From assembly GCF_003711105.1 (NCBI RefSeq), contig NZ_CP023865.1, forward strand, positions 7,919,001 to 7,983,000: a DNA stretch of 64,000 nt. The letters are read 5' to 3'. Source of the DNA: Actinoplanes teichomyceticus ATCC 31121. GTDB taxonomy: Bacteria > Actinomycetota > Actinomycetes > Mycobacteriales > Micromonosporaceae. Shown piece by piece: positions 26,030 through 34,312 of the stretch (positions within the stretch are counted from its first letter, which is position 1; each line of letters opens with the position of its first letter). The notes beneath the pieces are model-generated. The model was not told where the DNA came from and made no database searches. It worked only from the letters and a program-made list of their open reading frames with translations. A program made the translations under genes and the position numbers.

Positions 26030-26644
26030 TCAAGATTTGGGGCTGGCGGAGCACACTCTCCAGCCATCATCGTCAGCCATGTCGAATATCCAAGGATCAA
26101 ACGTCTCCTCCGCTCCGCCGGATATCGTTCGCACGATATCCGCAATGGCTGTAGCGCGCCTACCAGAGACCTCCACAGCGAGATTCTTCCAGGTAACCAT
26201 TACCCCTACCGAGTACTTATCTTCAGTTCTCCTGATCTCTTCTCGGAAGGTGTTCAAACGACTGAGATCACTACCTTCCTTGCAAGTGTAAAGCGCGGAT
26301 TGCTCATCGTCGCGATCGGCAAGATAGGCGCCAAGGAAATTCACCAGGACGGCGCTTGGGTCCGATCGTTTGATTTCGGTGGCGTTGTCGTAGAGGGCGA
26401 CCACCACCCCCACTCCCCCCAGGCACAGCAGGGCCATGATCCCCGCCCCCAACGCCAGCAACAACCGCGATCGCCGGCTCCGCAAGCGGTCTCGGCGTCC
26501 GGGCCGCGGACCCGCACCACCCCCGGGCCGCGGGCCCGCACCACCTCCGGGTGGCGGGCCGACCGGCGCGGTGCCGTCCGGCGACGCCGCCGGTACCGTA
26601 GGCGGCGTCGGTCCCACTCCGGTCTCCGGCTCACGTGGCTGCAT
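26030..26644 (-). CDS. Pro-rich single-pass membrane protein with a small extracytoplasmic domain
   Basis: 204 residues. A Pro/Gly-rich cytoplasmic start (repeat GGGAGPRPGGGAGPRPG), a basic stop (RRDRLRSRRSR), a transmembrane segment near 77-100 (LLLALGAGIMALLCLGGVGVVVAL), then about 100 outside residues with NFLGAYLADRDDEQSALYTC, VTWKNLAVEV and the ending DDDGWRVCSASP. The outer domain aligns by eye with that of the 62455 gene: same order of FL-A, D, C, Y, W and GW-VC residues, and probably one disulfide. The part coding the outer domain has low G+C like the 25426 gene. ATG 26644 gives a sensible topology; the frame extends upstream without homology-like content. Confidence 0.72.
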   Translation of the reverse strand: MQPREPETGVGPTPPTVPAASPDGTAPVGPPPGGGAGPRPGGGAGPRPGRRDRLRSRRSRLLLALGAGIMALLCLGGVGVVVALYDNATEIKRSDPSAVLVNFLGAYLADRDDEQSALYTCKEGSDLSRLNTFREEIRRTEDKYSVGVMVTWKNLAVEVSGRRATAIADIVRTISGGAEETFDPWIFDMADDDGWRVCSASPKS

Positions 26645-26884
26645 ACATACGACACTAATTCGTCGTCGCCGTCGCCTCACGACAGGACGAGTGCCGATCG
26701 GCGAACCGTCCCCGTCCCGCGTCCGTACTGATCTCCGGTCGGCTCGGGCGTCTCCTGTCAGGACACGCGGGCCGGGCATCGCGGGGCGGACACCCCGCAT
26801 GCCCCCGAATCGCGTCGGGACCGCATTGCGTGTAGCCACGCTCGTCTGGGATAGGTTTTATGCGCGCGACAGGAGGTGACGGCA
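26645..26884 (+). other. 240-base divergent gap with upstream region of the FtsK-like operon
   Basis: No gene seen. TAGGTT at 26852-26857 is a possible -10 box; TTGCGT at 26826-26831 is a possible but poorly spaced -35. AGGAGGT at 26871-26877 is a strong ribosome-binding site that selects GTG 26885 as the start of the FtsK-like gene. Confidence 0.35.
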
Positions 26885-29476
26885 GTGGCGGATTCGGCTC
26901 TGCGGGTCCGGCAGGCCGCCGCTCTGCACCGGCAGGCGGTGGCGACAGCGGACGCGGCCTCCGCCGCGCTGGAGGCGTATGCGCCCAGCGCCGCCGATCC
27001 GCGGGAACAGCATCGCCTGGCCGAGCAACTGCGGATGGCCGCGGCCCAGCTCACGCCCGGCTGGCTGGGGGCGCCGCTGGACGCCCTGACGCCCCGGGCG
27101 CCGCTCGGTGGCGGGTCGTCACCGCAGTTCGTCCGGATCGGTGTGGCGCAGCCGCTGGACGACGCCCGCTTCCCGGCGATCGTTCCGCTGCTCGGCGCCG
27201 GTCATCTCACGGTCGACGCGAGCGCCACCGATCCGCGGGTGTTCGGGCTGCTCCGGGCCGTGTTGCTGCGCCTGTTCGCGGCCGCCCCGGCCGGTTCACT
27301 GCTGGTGCGCGCGGTCGACGGGGTGGGGGGCGGCGCGGTGTTCCAGCCGTTCGAGGAGCTGGCCGACGCCGGCCTGATGTCCCCACCGGCCACCGACCGT
27401 CAGGGGCTGCGCGAGGTGCTCTCCGAGGCGGAGAAGTGGCTGCGCCCGGTCCGCGGCGGCGGCACGTCCCGCCGGGCCCGGCGGGACCGGATGCTGCTCG
27501 TGGTCATCGCCAGCCTGCCCGAGCTGACCGAGGGTGAGGAGCTGCGCCGGATCGCCGCTCTGGCGCAGCAGGGCCCGGACTCCGGCCTTCACCTGATCGT
27601 GGCCGGCTGGCCGCCTCCACCGCTGACCGCGGAGACCACCCAGCCCCCGCTGCCGCGCACCACGTCGGTCTCGGTGCGTAACCCGTTCGCGGTGGTCGGT
27701 GACCCGCCCGGGGGATCTTTCGGGTCGACGGCGGACGCGCCGTGGCTGAACGCCCCGGTCTTCCTCGACGAGGATCCCCCGCCGCACCTGGTCGACGCGG
27801 TGTGTCAGGAGCTGGCCGCGCACACCGCGGCGGCCTCCCGGGTGACGCTGTCCGATCTGCTGCCCGAGCCGGCCGAGGAGTTGTGGTCGGCGGACGCGGC
27901 GGCCGGGGTGGAGACGGTGGTCGGGCATCACGGTGACGTGCCCCTGGTGCTGCGGTTCAACGATCTGACCCCGCACTGGATGGTCGGCGGTCGTTCCGGG
28001 GCCGGCAAGACCGCCTTCCTGATCAACGTGCTGTACAGCCTGGGCGCCCGGTACTCCCCCGACGAGCTGGCTCTCTACCTGCTCGACTTCAAGGAGGGCG
28101 TGTCGTTCGCCGAGTTCGTCCCGACGCGGCGGGACCGCACCTGGCTGCCGCATGCCCGCGCGGTCGGGGTGGAGTCGGACCGGGAGTACGGCCTGGCCGT
28201 GCTGCGCGAGCTGGACGCCGAGATGGGCCGCCGCTCGATGGCGTACAAGCGGGCCGGTGTCTCGCGGTTCGCCGACCTGCGCGCGGTGGCGGCCGAGGAG
28301 GGCCGGGGCGGTCCACTGCCCCGGGTGCTGTGTGTCATCGACGAGTTCCAGGTGCTGCTGGCCGGCAACGACCCGACGGCTGCCGAGGCGGTCGGCCTGC
28401 TGGAGTCGCTGGCCCGCAAGGGCCGGTCGTACGGCATCCACCTGGTGCTGGCCAGCCAGACCGTGCTCGGCGTCGAGGCGCTCTACGCGAAGCGTGACTC
28501 GATCTTCGGCCAGTTCCCGGTGCGGATCGCGCTGCCCGGCGGGGGCGACGTGCTGGAGCCGACCAACGACGCGGCGGCCGGGCTGCCGCTGGGCAGCGCG
28601 GTGGTGAACACGGCCGGTGGCCTGGGCGGCCCGCGCGGCGCGACCCGGGGTCACGAACGGGTGGTCCGGTTCCCCGACCCGCACGCCGATCAGGAGCTGC
28701 TCAGCGAGCTGCGGCACAGGTTGTGGGGGGCGCGGGCCCCGGAGTCCGTCCCGCCCCGGATCTTCGCCGGTTACGCGCACCAGCATCTGGCCGACGACCC
28801 GACCTACCGGGCCGCGCTGGCCGGCCGGGCGAGCCGCCCGACCGCCCTGGTCGGCCGGATCATCGACGTGAACCTGTCCACCGCGGCGTTCCCGCTGGAC
28901 TCGTCGCCGGGGCGGCACCTGGCGATCCTGGGCTCGCAGACGACCGGTGCGGAGGTGCTGGACGCGGCGGCCCGCAGCGTGGCGGCGTGTCACGCGCCTC
29001 GGACCGCCCGGTTCGTGATCGCCTCGCTGGTCGCGGAGGGGGATGCGCTGGCCGAGGCGCTGGCGGCGGAGATCGCCCACCGTCAGGAGGTGGTCGTCGT
29101 GGACGCCGCCGGGCTGGCCGCCGAGCTCGACGCCGAGCACCCGGGCTACCGGGTGGTGTTCGGGATGGACGCGGCCCCGCCGGGTGGCCTGGCCGGGCTG
29201 CGGCAGCTGCTGCGTGCCGGGCCGAGCCGGGGCGCGCATCTGCTGTCCTGGTGGCGCGGCGTGCGCCGGTTCAACGAGGAGACCGGCGGCAGTATGGGAC
29301 GCGAGGACGTGGCCGGTCTGCTCTTCCTGAACGTGCCGCAGGCCGATGTGACGCTGATGCTGGGCCGGCCGGTGGACTGGCACCCACGGCCGAACCGTGC
29401 GCTGCTGCACGACCGGCACACCGACCGGACGGTCACCGTGGTCCCGTTCGTCCAGCCGGAGGGCGGCGACGCATGA
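26885..29476 (+). CDS. FtsK/SpoIIIE-family ATPase of an unassigned secretion-like operon
   Basis: 863 residues, no obvious transmembrane segment. Residues 1-60 are helical (RVRQAAALHRQAVATADAAS). A middle domain contains a degenerate ATPase-like region (LLVVIASLPELTEGEELRR). The active domain has Walker A GGRSGAGKT with Lys375 and Walker B VLCVIDEFQ with Asp486-Glu487, plus LLDFKEGVSFAEF and HLVLASQT. The C-terminal third has a second P-loop-like segment, LAILGSQTTGAEV (from residue 683), that lacks the lysine, so it is probably inactive. One active plus degenerate ATPase modules is the EccC/EssC pattern of type VII secretion. The overlapping GTG 26876 is rejected because it lies inside the ribosome-binding site. 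Stop overlaps the next ATG. Confidence 0.85.
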   Translation: MADSALRVRQAAALHRQAVATADAASAALEAYAPSAADPREQHRLAEQLRMAAAQLTPGWLGAPLDALTPRAPLGGGSSPQFVRIGVAQPLDDARFPAIVPLLGAGHLTVDASATDPRVFGLLRAVLLRLFAAAPAGSLLVRAVDGVGGGAVFQPFEELADAGLMSPPATDRQGLREVLSEAEKWLRPVRGGGTSRRARRDRMLLVVIASLPELTEGEELRRIAALAQQGPDSGLHLIVAGWPPPPLTAETTQPPLPRTTSVSVRNPFAVVGDPPGGSFGSTADAPWLNAPVFLDEDPPPHLVDAVCQELAAHTAAASRVTLSDLLPEPAEELWSADAAAGVETVVGHHGDVPLVLRFNDLTPHWMVGGRSGAGKTAFLINVLYSLGARYSPDELALYLLDFKEGVSFAEFVPTRRDRTWLPHARAVGVESDREYGLAVLRELDAEMGRRSMAYKRAGVSRFADLRAVAAEEGRGGPLPRVLCVIDEFQVLLAGNDPTAAEAVGLLESLARKGRSYGIHLVLASQTVLGVEALYAKRDSIFGQFPVRIALPGGGDVLEPTNDAAAGLPLGSAVVNTAGGLGGPRGATRGHERVVRFPDPHADQELLSELRHRLWGARAPESVPPRIFAGYAHQHLADDPTYRAALAGRASRPTALVGRIIDVNLSTAAFPLDSSPGRHLAILGSQTTGAEVLDAAARSVAACHAPRTARFVIASLVAEGDALAEALAAEIAHRQEVVVVDAAGLAAELDAEHPGYRVVFGMDAAPPGGLAGLRQLLRAGPSRGAHLLSWWRGVRRFNEETGGSMGREDVAGLLFLNVPQADVTLMLGRPVDWHPRPNRALLHDRHTDRTVTVVPFVQPEGGDA

Positions 29477-29640
29477 GGCGGCAGCCGGAACGGATCCCCG
29501 AAGTGACGTGCGCCGGCAGGCGACGGCCGATGCGGCGCGGGGCCCGCGCAACCGTGGCGGCCCACGCCGGAGGGCGACGCGTGGGGCGGCGGATCCGACG
29601 AATCGAAGAGGCGGCGTCCGCCGGAAGGCGCAACCCATGA
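29473..29640 (+). CDS. Arg-rich 55-residue cistron
   Basis: ATG 29473 overlaps the ATPase stop and TGA 29640 overlaps the next ATG. The product would be strongly basic, with runs such as GRRRPMRRGAR and GRRVGRRIRRIEE, and one cysteine. It may be real (nucleic-acid or membrane-binding peptide) or a translational relay to the downstream membrane protein gene. No family recognised. Confidence 0.4.
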   Translation: MRRQPERIPEVTCAGRRRPMRRGARATVAAHAGGRRVGRRIRRIEEAASAGRRNP

Positions 29641-29690
29641 CGGCGGCGGACGGACAAAGCGACGTGGCCCGGAAGGGTGCGAACCCATGA
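29637..29690 (+). CDS. 17-codon linking cistron (MTAADGQSDVARKGANP)
   Basis: Overlaps its neighbours by ATGA on both sides. Its own start region, GGAAGG then AACCCATGACGG, is nearly repeated at the next start (GGAAGGG then GAACCCATGACGG), which suggests that a ribosome-binding-site/start segment was duplicated. Likely a coupling device or relic rather than a functional protein. Confidence 0.35.
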   Translation: MTAADGQSDVARKGANP

Positions 29691-30382
29691 CGGAGCAGGC
29701 AGAGCAGAGCGGGCTGGTGCCGTCCCAGGCGGCCCCGCCCGGCTCCGGCCCGTGGGCCGCCTATCTGGCGGCGGCGCGCGAGCTCGACGTGGTGCGCCGC
29801 GCGGCGAGCTCGGTGGCCGGGGAACAGGCGGCGACGATCGCCACCGCCTGGCAGGAGCTTTCCGCGGTACGGGCCCGGCTCGCTCCGCAGCGGGCCAGGC
29901 TGGTGCGCGATTTCGGCGTACCGGAGGTGGATCTGACGCCGCAGGACGGTGAGCGGGCGGCGGCGCTGGCCGCGGTGACCGGCGGTCCGGGGGCTGTCCT
30001 GGCGGCGCTGCGCCAGGCCCGGGCCACCGCGGATGCCGCGGATCATGCCTTCGTCGGTCCGGCGCCGGCCGGTCCGGGCCGTCCGTGGGCACGGAACCTG
30101 CTGGTGTACGGCCCGTTCGCGGCCGCGGTGTTGTTCGTGCAGATCATTCTCTACCTGGTGGCGCCGAGTGGCTCGCTGCCCACCTACACGCTGCTGTGCG
30201 GGCTGAGCATGCCGCTGCTGGCCTTCGGGCTCGGCTGGGCGACCATCGGCTTCGTGTGGGGTCCGGACGCCGAGAAGAGCGGGGCGCCGGTCGACCGGAC
30301 GCCGGTGCTGGGCATCGTCACCTGCCTCACCCCGGTGCTGCTCACCTGCATGGGCGTCGGCCTGCAGGCGCTGTTCGACTGA
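29687..30382 (+). CDS. Coiled-coil and three-helix membrane protein of the FtsK-like operon
   Basis: 231 residues. Residues 20-125 are soluble and helical, rich in Ala/Arg/Glu (AAYLAAARELDVVRRAAS, ATAWQELSAVRARLAPQRARLV), probably a coiled coil. Three hydrophobic segments follow: about 137-160 (NLLVYGPFAAAVLFVQIILYLVA), 167-190 (TYTLLCGLSMPLLAFGLGWATIGFVWG) and 205-228. The helical part may contact the ATPase at the membrane. No family recognised. ATG 29687 overlaps the stop of the 17-codon cistron; a 26-base gap separates it from the next gene. Confidence 0.78.
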   Translation: MTEQAEQSGLVPSQAAPPGSGPWAAYLAAARELDVVRRAASSVAGEQAATIATAWQELSAVRARLAPQRARLVRDFGVPEVDLTPQDGERAAALAAVTGGPGAVLAALRQARATADAADHAFVGPAPAGPGRPWARNLLVYGPFAAAVLFVQIILYLVAPSGSLPTYTLLCGLSMPLLAFGLGWATIGFVWGPDAEKSGAPVDRTPVLGIVTCLTPVLLTCMGVGLQALFD

Positions 30383-30408
30383 CCGATCCGACGACGAGAG
30401 GGATGGCC

Positions 30409-30669
30409 ATGGCGAACGTCGAAGAAGTCAAGGTGAGCGTCGCCGCCTCGGTGGACGGGGCGCAACGGGCGCTCGCCGGCATCCAGATGGTCGCCGACCA
30501 GCTGGACCAGTCACTGGCGCTGCTGCGGCTGACCGCGGTCGGGTCGTTCCACCCGAGCACCGCGGCGGCGATCTCGCAGCTGGAGCAGGCCCGCCTCCGG
30601 CTGGACGAGGCGACCCAGTTGACGCGGGCCGCGATGGAGTCGGCCAACCAGTTCCGCGGCCTGATCTGA
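30409..30669 (+). CDS. 86-residue helical-hairpin-like protein, possible export substrate
   Basis: Soluble and almost entirely helical by composition. Helix 1 runs about 6-42 (KVSVAASVDGAQRALAGIQ, DQLDQSLALLRL), a turn AVGSFHPST is near 44-52, and helix 2 runs about 53-80 (AAISQLEQARLRLDEATQLTR, AAMESANQ). Size and hairpin layout resemble WXG100/Esx proteins, but there is no WXG motif, and no YxxxD/E tail is seen. GAGAGG at 30396-30401 fits ATG 30409; ATG 30403 is too close. Placed after the FtsK-type ATPase and a membrane protein, it could be the substrate or a regulator of that machine; this is inference. Confidence 0.72.
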   Translation: MANVEEVKVSVAASVDGAQRALAGIQMVADQLDQSLALLRLTAVGSFHPSTAAAISQLEQARLRLDEATQLTRAAMESANQFRGLI

Positions 30670-30673
30670 CCTG

Positions 30674-30703
30674 GGAGGCGGCTCACGTACGCGAGCCGCC
30701 TCC
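30674..30703. terminator. Bidirectional terminator between the FtsK-like operon and folE
   Basis: GGAGGCGGCTC at 30674-30684 pairs perfectly with 30693-30703 around an 8-base loop, in the 49-base gap between convergent genes. Confidence 0.8.
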
Positions 30704-30718
30704 GGCGATGAGTCCGAT

Positions 30719-31366
30719 TCAGCGGGCGTTGATCAGCGCCATCGCCTCGGCACGGACCTTGCCGTCGTTCTGGAACGCGCCGCGCACCGCCGAGGTGACC
30801 GTCCGCGCGCCGGCCTTGCGGATCCCGCGCATCTCCATGCACAGGTGCTCACACTCCAGCACCACGATCGCCCCGCGGGCGCCCAGCTGCGCCATCAGCA
30901 GGTCGGCTATCTGTGAGGTGAGTCGCTCCTGGACCTGCGGCCGGCGGGCGAAGACCTCGACCAGGCGGGCGAGTTTCGACAGGCCGGTGATCCGGCCGTC
31001 GGCGCCCGGGATGTAGCCGATGTGCGCGAGGCCCTTGAACGGCAGCAGGTGGTGCTCGCACATGCTCTGCACCTCGATGTCCCGGACCAGGACGAGTTCC
31101 TCGTGGTCGGCCTCGAAGGTGGTGGTGAGCACGGTCGACGGGTCGACCCGCAGGCCGGCGAAGAGCTCCGCGTAGGCCCGGGCGACCCGGGCGGGGGTCC
31201 GGGCCAGGCCGTCCCGATCCGGGTCCTCACCGATCGCGATGAGGATCTCCCGGACCGCCTTCTCGATCCGCCCGAGGTCGACGGCCTGCTCGACCGGGGT
31301 GCCGGTGAGCTTGCCGTCGACCAGACGGGCGGCGAGGTAGTCGAGTTCGTCGTGCGCGCTGATCAG
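30719..31366 (-). CDS. folE: GTP cyclohydrolase I
   Basis: Converts GTP to dihydroneopterin triphosphate, the first step of folate synthesis. 215 residues: [31 protein letters not shown], zinc and active-site region [44 protein letters not shown], and [14 protein letters not shown]. No ATG, GTG or TTG lies in frame between the ftsH coding region and the conserved domain. The best candidate is CTG 31366-31364, which overlaps the ftsH stop by four bases (CTGA) and has GGAAGG upstream. The conserved N-terminal [11 protein letters not shown] block is then retained. Translation is probably coupled to ftsH. Confidence 0.93.
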   Translation of the reverse strand: MISAHDELDYLAARLVDGKLTGTPVEQAVDLGRIEKAVREILIAIGEDPDRDGLARTPARVARAYAELFAGLRVDPSTVLTTTFEADHEELVLVRDIEVQSMCEHHLLPFKGLAHIGYIPGADGRITGLSKLARLVEVFARRPQVQERLTSQIADLLMAQLGARGAIVVLECEHLCMEMRGIRKAGARTVTSAVRGAFQNDGKVRAEAMALINAR

Positions 31367-33393
31367 TTGCTGCCTTCCGCGGAGCCGTTGGCGTTCGGCC
31401 CGACGGCGATCTGACCGTCCGCCTCGGCCTGCGCCTTCAGCTTCTCCCGCTCGGCCGGGGTGAGCACCGGCGGGGCCTCCGACGGCAGCCGCTTGCCGAA
31501 GCCGTTGAAGGGCGACATCGGCGGGCGCTTCTGCACCCGGGCGCAGATCCGGTTCATGTCCTCCTGGGTGATGGTCTCCTTCTCCATCAGCTCCAGGACC
31601 ATGTTGTCGAGCACGTCGCGGTACTCGACCAGGATCTCCCACGCCTCGTCGTGCGCGAGCTCGATGAGCGCCCGCACCTCGGAGTCGATGTCGGCCGCGA
31701 CGGCGTCCGAGTAGTCCTTCTCGTGACCCATGTTGCGGCCCATGAAGGGCTCGTCACCGCTGGTGCCGTACTTCACCGCGCCCAGCTTGGAGCTCATGCC
31801 GTACTGCGTGACCATGGCGCGGGCCAGGCCGGACGCCTTCTCGATGTCGTTGCCGGCGCCGGTGGTGGGCTCGTGGAAGACGAGTTCCTCGGCGGCCCGG
31901 CCACCCAGCGCGTACGCCAGGGTGTCGATCATCTCGGCGCGGGTCTGGGTGTACTTGTCCTCGGTCGGCAGGACCAGGGTGTGCCCGAGGGAGCGGCCGC
32001 GCGGCAGGATCGTCACCTTGTGCACCGGTGCGGAGTGCGGCAGGGCGTAGGCCACCAGCGCGTGCCCACCCTCGTGGTACGCGGTGATCTTCTTTTCCTT
32101 GTCGCTCATCGCCCGGGTGCGGCGCTCCGGACCGGCGATGACCCGGTCGATCGCCTCCTCGAGGAACTCGTTGGAGATCGCCCGCTTCTCGTTACGGGCG
32201 GTCAGCAGCGCGGCCTCGTTGATCACGTTGGCCAGGTCGGCGCCGGAGAAGCCGGGGGTCCGCCGGGCCACCGAGTCGAGGTCGACGTCCGGCGTGAACG
32301 GCTTGCCCTTGGCGTGCACCCGCAGGATCGCCTTGCGGCCCTCCATGTCCGGGTTGTCCACCGGGATCTGCCGGTCGAAGCGGCCGGGACGCAGCAGCGC
32401 GGGGTCCAGGATGTCGGGCCGGTTGGTGGCCGCGATCAGGATCACGCCGCCCTTGGTGTCGAAGCCGTCCATCTCGACGAGCAGCTGGTTGAGCGTCTGC
32501 TCGCGCTCGTCGTGGCCACCGCCCATGCCGGCGCCGCGGTGCCGGCCGACCGCGTCGATCTCGTCGACGAAGACGATCGCCGGCGCGTTCGACTTGGCCT
32601 GCTCGAACAGGTCGCGGACCCGGCTGGCGCCGACACCGACGAACATCTCCACGAAATCCGAACCGGAGATGGAGTAGAACGGGACCCCGGCCTCGCCGGC
32701 GACGGCGCGGGCGAGCAGCGTCTTACCGGTACCCGGCGAGCCGAACAGCAGCACGCCCTTCGGGATCTTGGCGCCCAGCGCCTGGTACTTCGCCGGGTTC
32801 TGCAGGAAGTCCTTGATCTCGTGGAGCTCCTGGACCGCCTCGTCGGCGCCCGCCACGTCGGCGAACGTCGTCTTCGGCGTGTCCTTGGTGATCATCTTCG
32901 CCTTGGACTTGCCGAAGTTGAGCACCCGGGAGCCGCCACCCTGCATCTGCGACATGAACAGCAGCAGCAGAACCACCAGAATGGCGATCGGCAGCAGGTT
33001 GATCAGCAGACTGAGCAGGATGTTGTCGCCGGAGACGGTGGTGTTGATCGTCCCGTTGATCCGTCCGGCCGCCTTGGCCGCCCGGACGTCCTCCCAGATC
33101 TGGCTGGTGACCTCGTACGGATATTGGGTCTCGATCTTGTCGGTGGTCTTGCCGTTGAACTGCTGGGCATCCTTCAGGTCGATCTGGAGCGTCTGCTCCT
33201 TGTCCTTCTGGACGACCTTCTCGATGCCGGGCTGGTTCAGACGCTCAAGAGCGACCGAAGTATCTACTCGCTGGTAGCTCGGACCACTGGTGAAGAATGA
33301 GCTCAGCGCGACTACGCCGATGATCACCAGAATGATCCAGACCACCGGGCGGCGGAAGAAACGCGTACGTTCCATACTGTTGTCGGGCGCCAA
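31363..33393 (-). CDS. ftsH: ATP-dependent zinc metalloprotease FtsH
   Basis: Membrane-anchored AAA+ protease that degrades misassembled membrane proteins and regulators. 676 residues: first transmembrane helix near 18-36 ([18 protein letters not shown]), extracytoplasmic domain, second helix near 125-147 ([19 protein letters not shown]). The AAA domain has Walker [10 protein letters not shown] and Walker [12 protein letters not shown], with the pore loop [12 protein letters not shown]; the zinc motif is HEGGH and ends in a disordered acidic/Gly tail. TTG 33393 with AGGAGGG about 10 bases upstream is the likeliest start; ATG 33375 is the alternative. The 278-base region upstream (33394-33671) holds its promoter; I see no gene there. 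Confidence 0.97.
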   Translation of the reverse strand: MAPDNSMERTRFFRRPVVWIILVIIGVVALSSFFTSGPSYQRVDTSVALERLNQPGIEKVVQKDKEQTLQIDLKDAQQFNGKTTDKIETQYPYEVTSQIWEDVRAAKAAGRINGTINTTVSGDNILLSLLINLLPIAILVVLLLLFMSQMQGGGSRVLNFGKSKAKMITKDTPKTTFADVAGADEAVQELHEIKDFLQNPAKYQALGAKIPKGVLLFGSPGTGKTLLARAVAGEAGVPFYSISGSDFVEMFVGVGASRVRDLFEQAKSNAPAIVFVDEIDAVGRHRGAGMGGGHDEREQTLNQLLVEMDGFDTKGGVILIAATNRPDILDPALLRPGRFDRQIPVDNPDMEGRKAILRVHAKGKPFTPDVDLDSVARRTPGFSGADLANVINEAALLTARNEKRAISNEFLEEAIDRVIAGPERRTRAMSDKEKKITAYHEGGHALVAYALPHSAPVHKVTILPRGRSLGHTLVLPTEDKYTQTRAEMIDTLAYALGGRAAEELVFHEPTTGAGNDIEKASGLARAMVTQYGMSSKLGAVKYGTSGDEPFMGRNMGHEKDYSDAVAADIDSEVRALIELAHDEAWEILVEYRDVLDNMVLELMEKETITQEDMNRICARVQKRPPMSPFNGFGKRLPSEAPPVLTPAEREKLKAQAEADGQIAVGPNANGSAEGSN

Positions 33394-33671
33394 GCGCCCG
33401 GACCCTCCTGATCGGCGTCCTGGTCACCTCAACGTCGCCGCCCACCGGCGGCTGCCGTAGATCAATTCCCCGCTTTGCGGCGGTGAATCACTCCCGGCCC
33501 CTCCGGCGCTCGTGACACCACGCCATCGGTCACTCGACCGTACACCGTAGGCACGGTTTGCGAACCCGTGAGGCCGGAGGGCGAACTCGGCGTAACCCCC
33601 CGCAATCCAGCGCGTTTCAGCGATAAAACGGCCCATAACCACCATTACTGAGAACACGCTGAGAAAACGGT

Positions 33672-34247
33672 TCAGCTACGGGCGTACACCTCCGGCTTCA
33701 GAACGCCCACGTACGGCAACTCCCGGTAACGCTCAGCGAAGTCCAGCCCGTAGCCGACCACGAACTCGTTCGGGATGTCGAAGCCCACGTAGCGGACCGG
33801 GACCTGCACCTTCACCGCGTCCGGCTTGCGGAACAGCGCGACCACCTCGACGCTGGCCGGCTGGCGGGACTCCAGGTACTTCATCAGCCAGGACAGGGTC
33901 AGCCCCGAGTCGACGATGTCCTCGACCACCAGCACGTGCCGGCCGGTGATGTCCCGGTCCAGATCCTTGAGGATGCGCACCACGCCGGACGAGGTGGTGC
34001 CCTGTCCGTACGACGAGACGGCCATGAACTCCATCTCGGTGGACGGCCCGTGCCGCCCCAGCGAACGGGCGAAATCGGCCATGAACATGACCGCGCCCTT
34101 CAGCACGCAGACCAGGAGGATCCCGTCGGTGGCAGCGGCGTGATCCGCGGAAACCTGCTTCGCCAGCTCGTCGATCTTCTCGCGGATCTGCTCCTCCGAG
34201 ATGATCACGTGGTCGATGTCGGCGTCGTACCAAGAACCATCAGCCAT
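33672..34247 (-). CDS. hpt: Hypoxanthine phosphoribosyltransferase
   Basis: Purine salvage: converts hypoxanthine or guanine plus PRPP to IMP or GMP. 191 residues with LLVCVLKGAVMFMADFAR, the flexible-loop SSYGQGTTSSG, the PRPP-binding signature VLVVEDIVDSGLTL and the base-specificity segment YVGFDIPNEFVVGYGLDFAE. Follows tilS in the same direction (66-base gap), the usual tilS-hpt-ftsH order. Confidence 0.97.
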   Translation of the reverse strand: MADGSWYDADIDHVIISEEQIREKIDELAKQVSADHAAATDGILLVCVLKGAVMFMADFARSLGRHGPSTEMEFMAVSSYGQGTTSSGVVRILKDLDRDITGRHVLVVEDIVDSGLTLSWLMKYLESRQPASVEVVALFRKPDAVKVQVPVRYVGFDIPNEFVVGYGLDFAERYRELPYVGVLKPEVYARS

Positions 34248-34312
34248 GACTCTAAGCCTGCCGCATCGAGGTTACCGTTCGTGAAACGGGGCCGCTTTCC
34301 GATCCGGGCCGC

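Noticed and set aside
33424..33657. Minus-strand frame of 77 codons upstream of ftsH (MFSVMVVMGRF...)
   Set aside because: No ribosome-binding site or domain signal, and it overlaps the ftsH promoter region; treated as untranslated.
33394..33671. Possible integration or origin-like site upstream of ftsH
   Set aside because: No direct repeats, DnaA-box cluster or integrase was seen.
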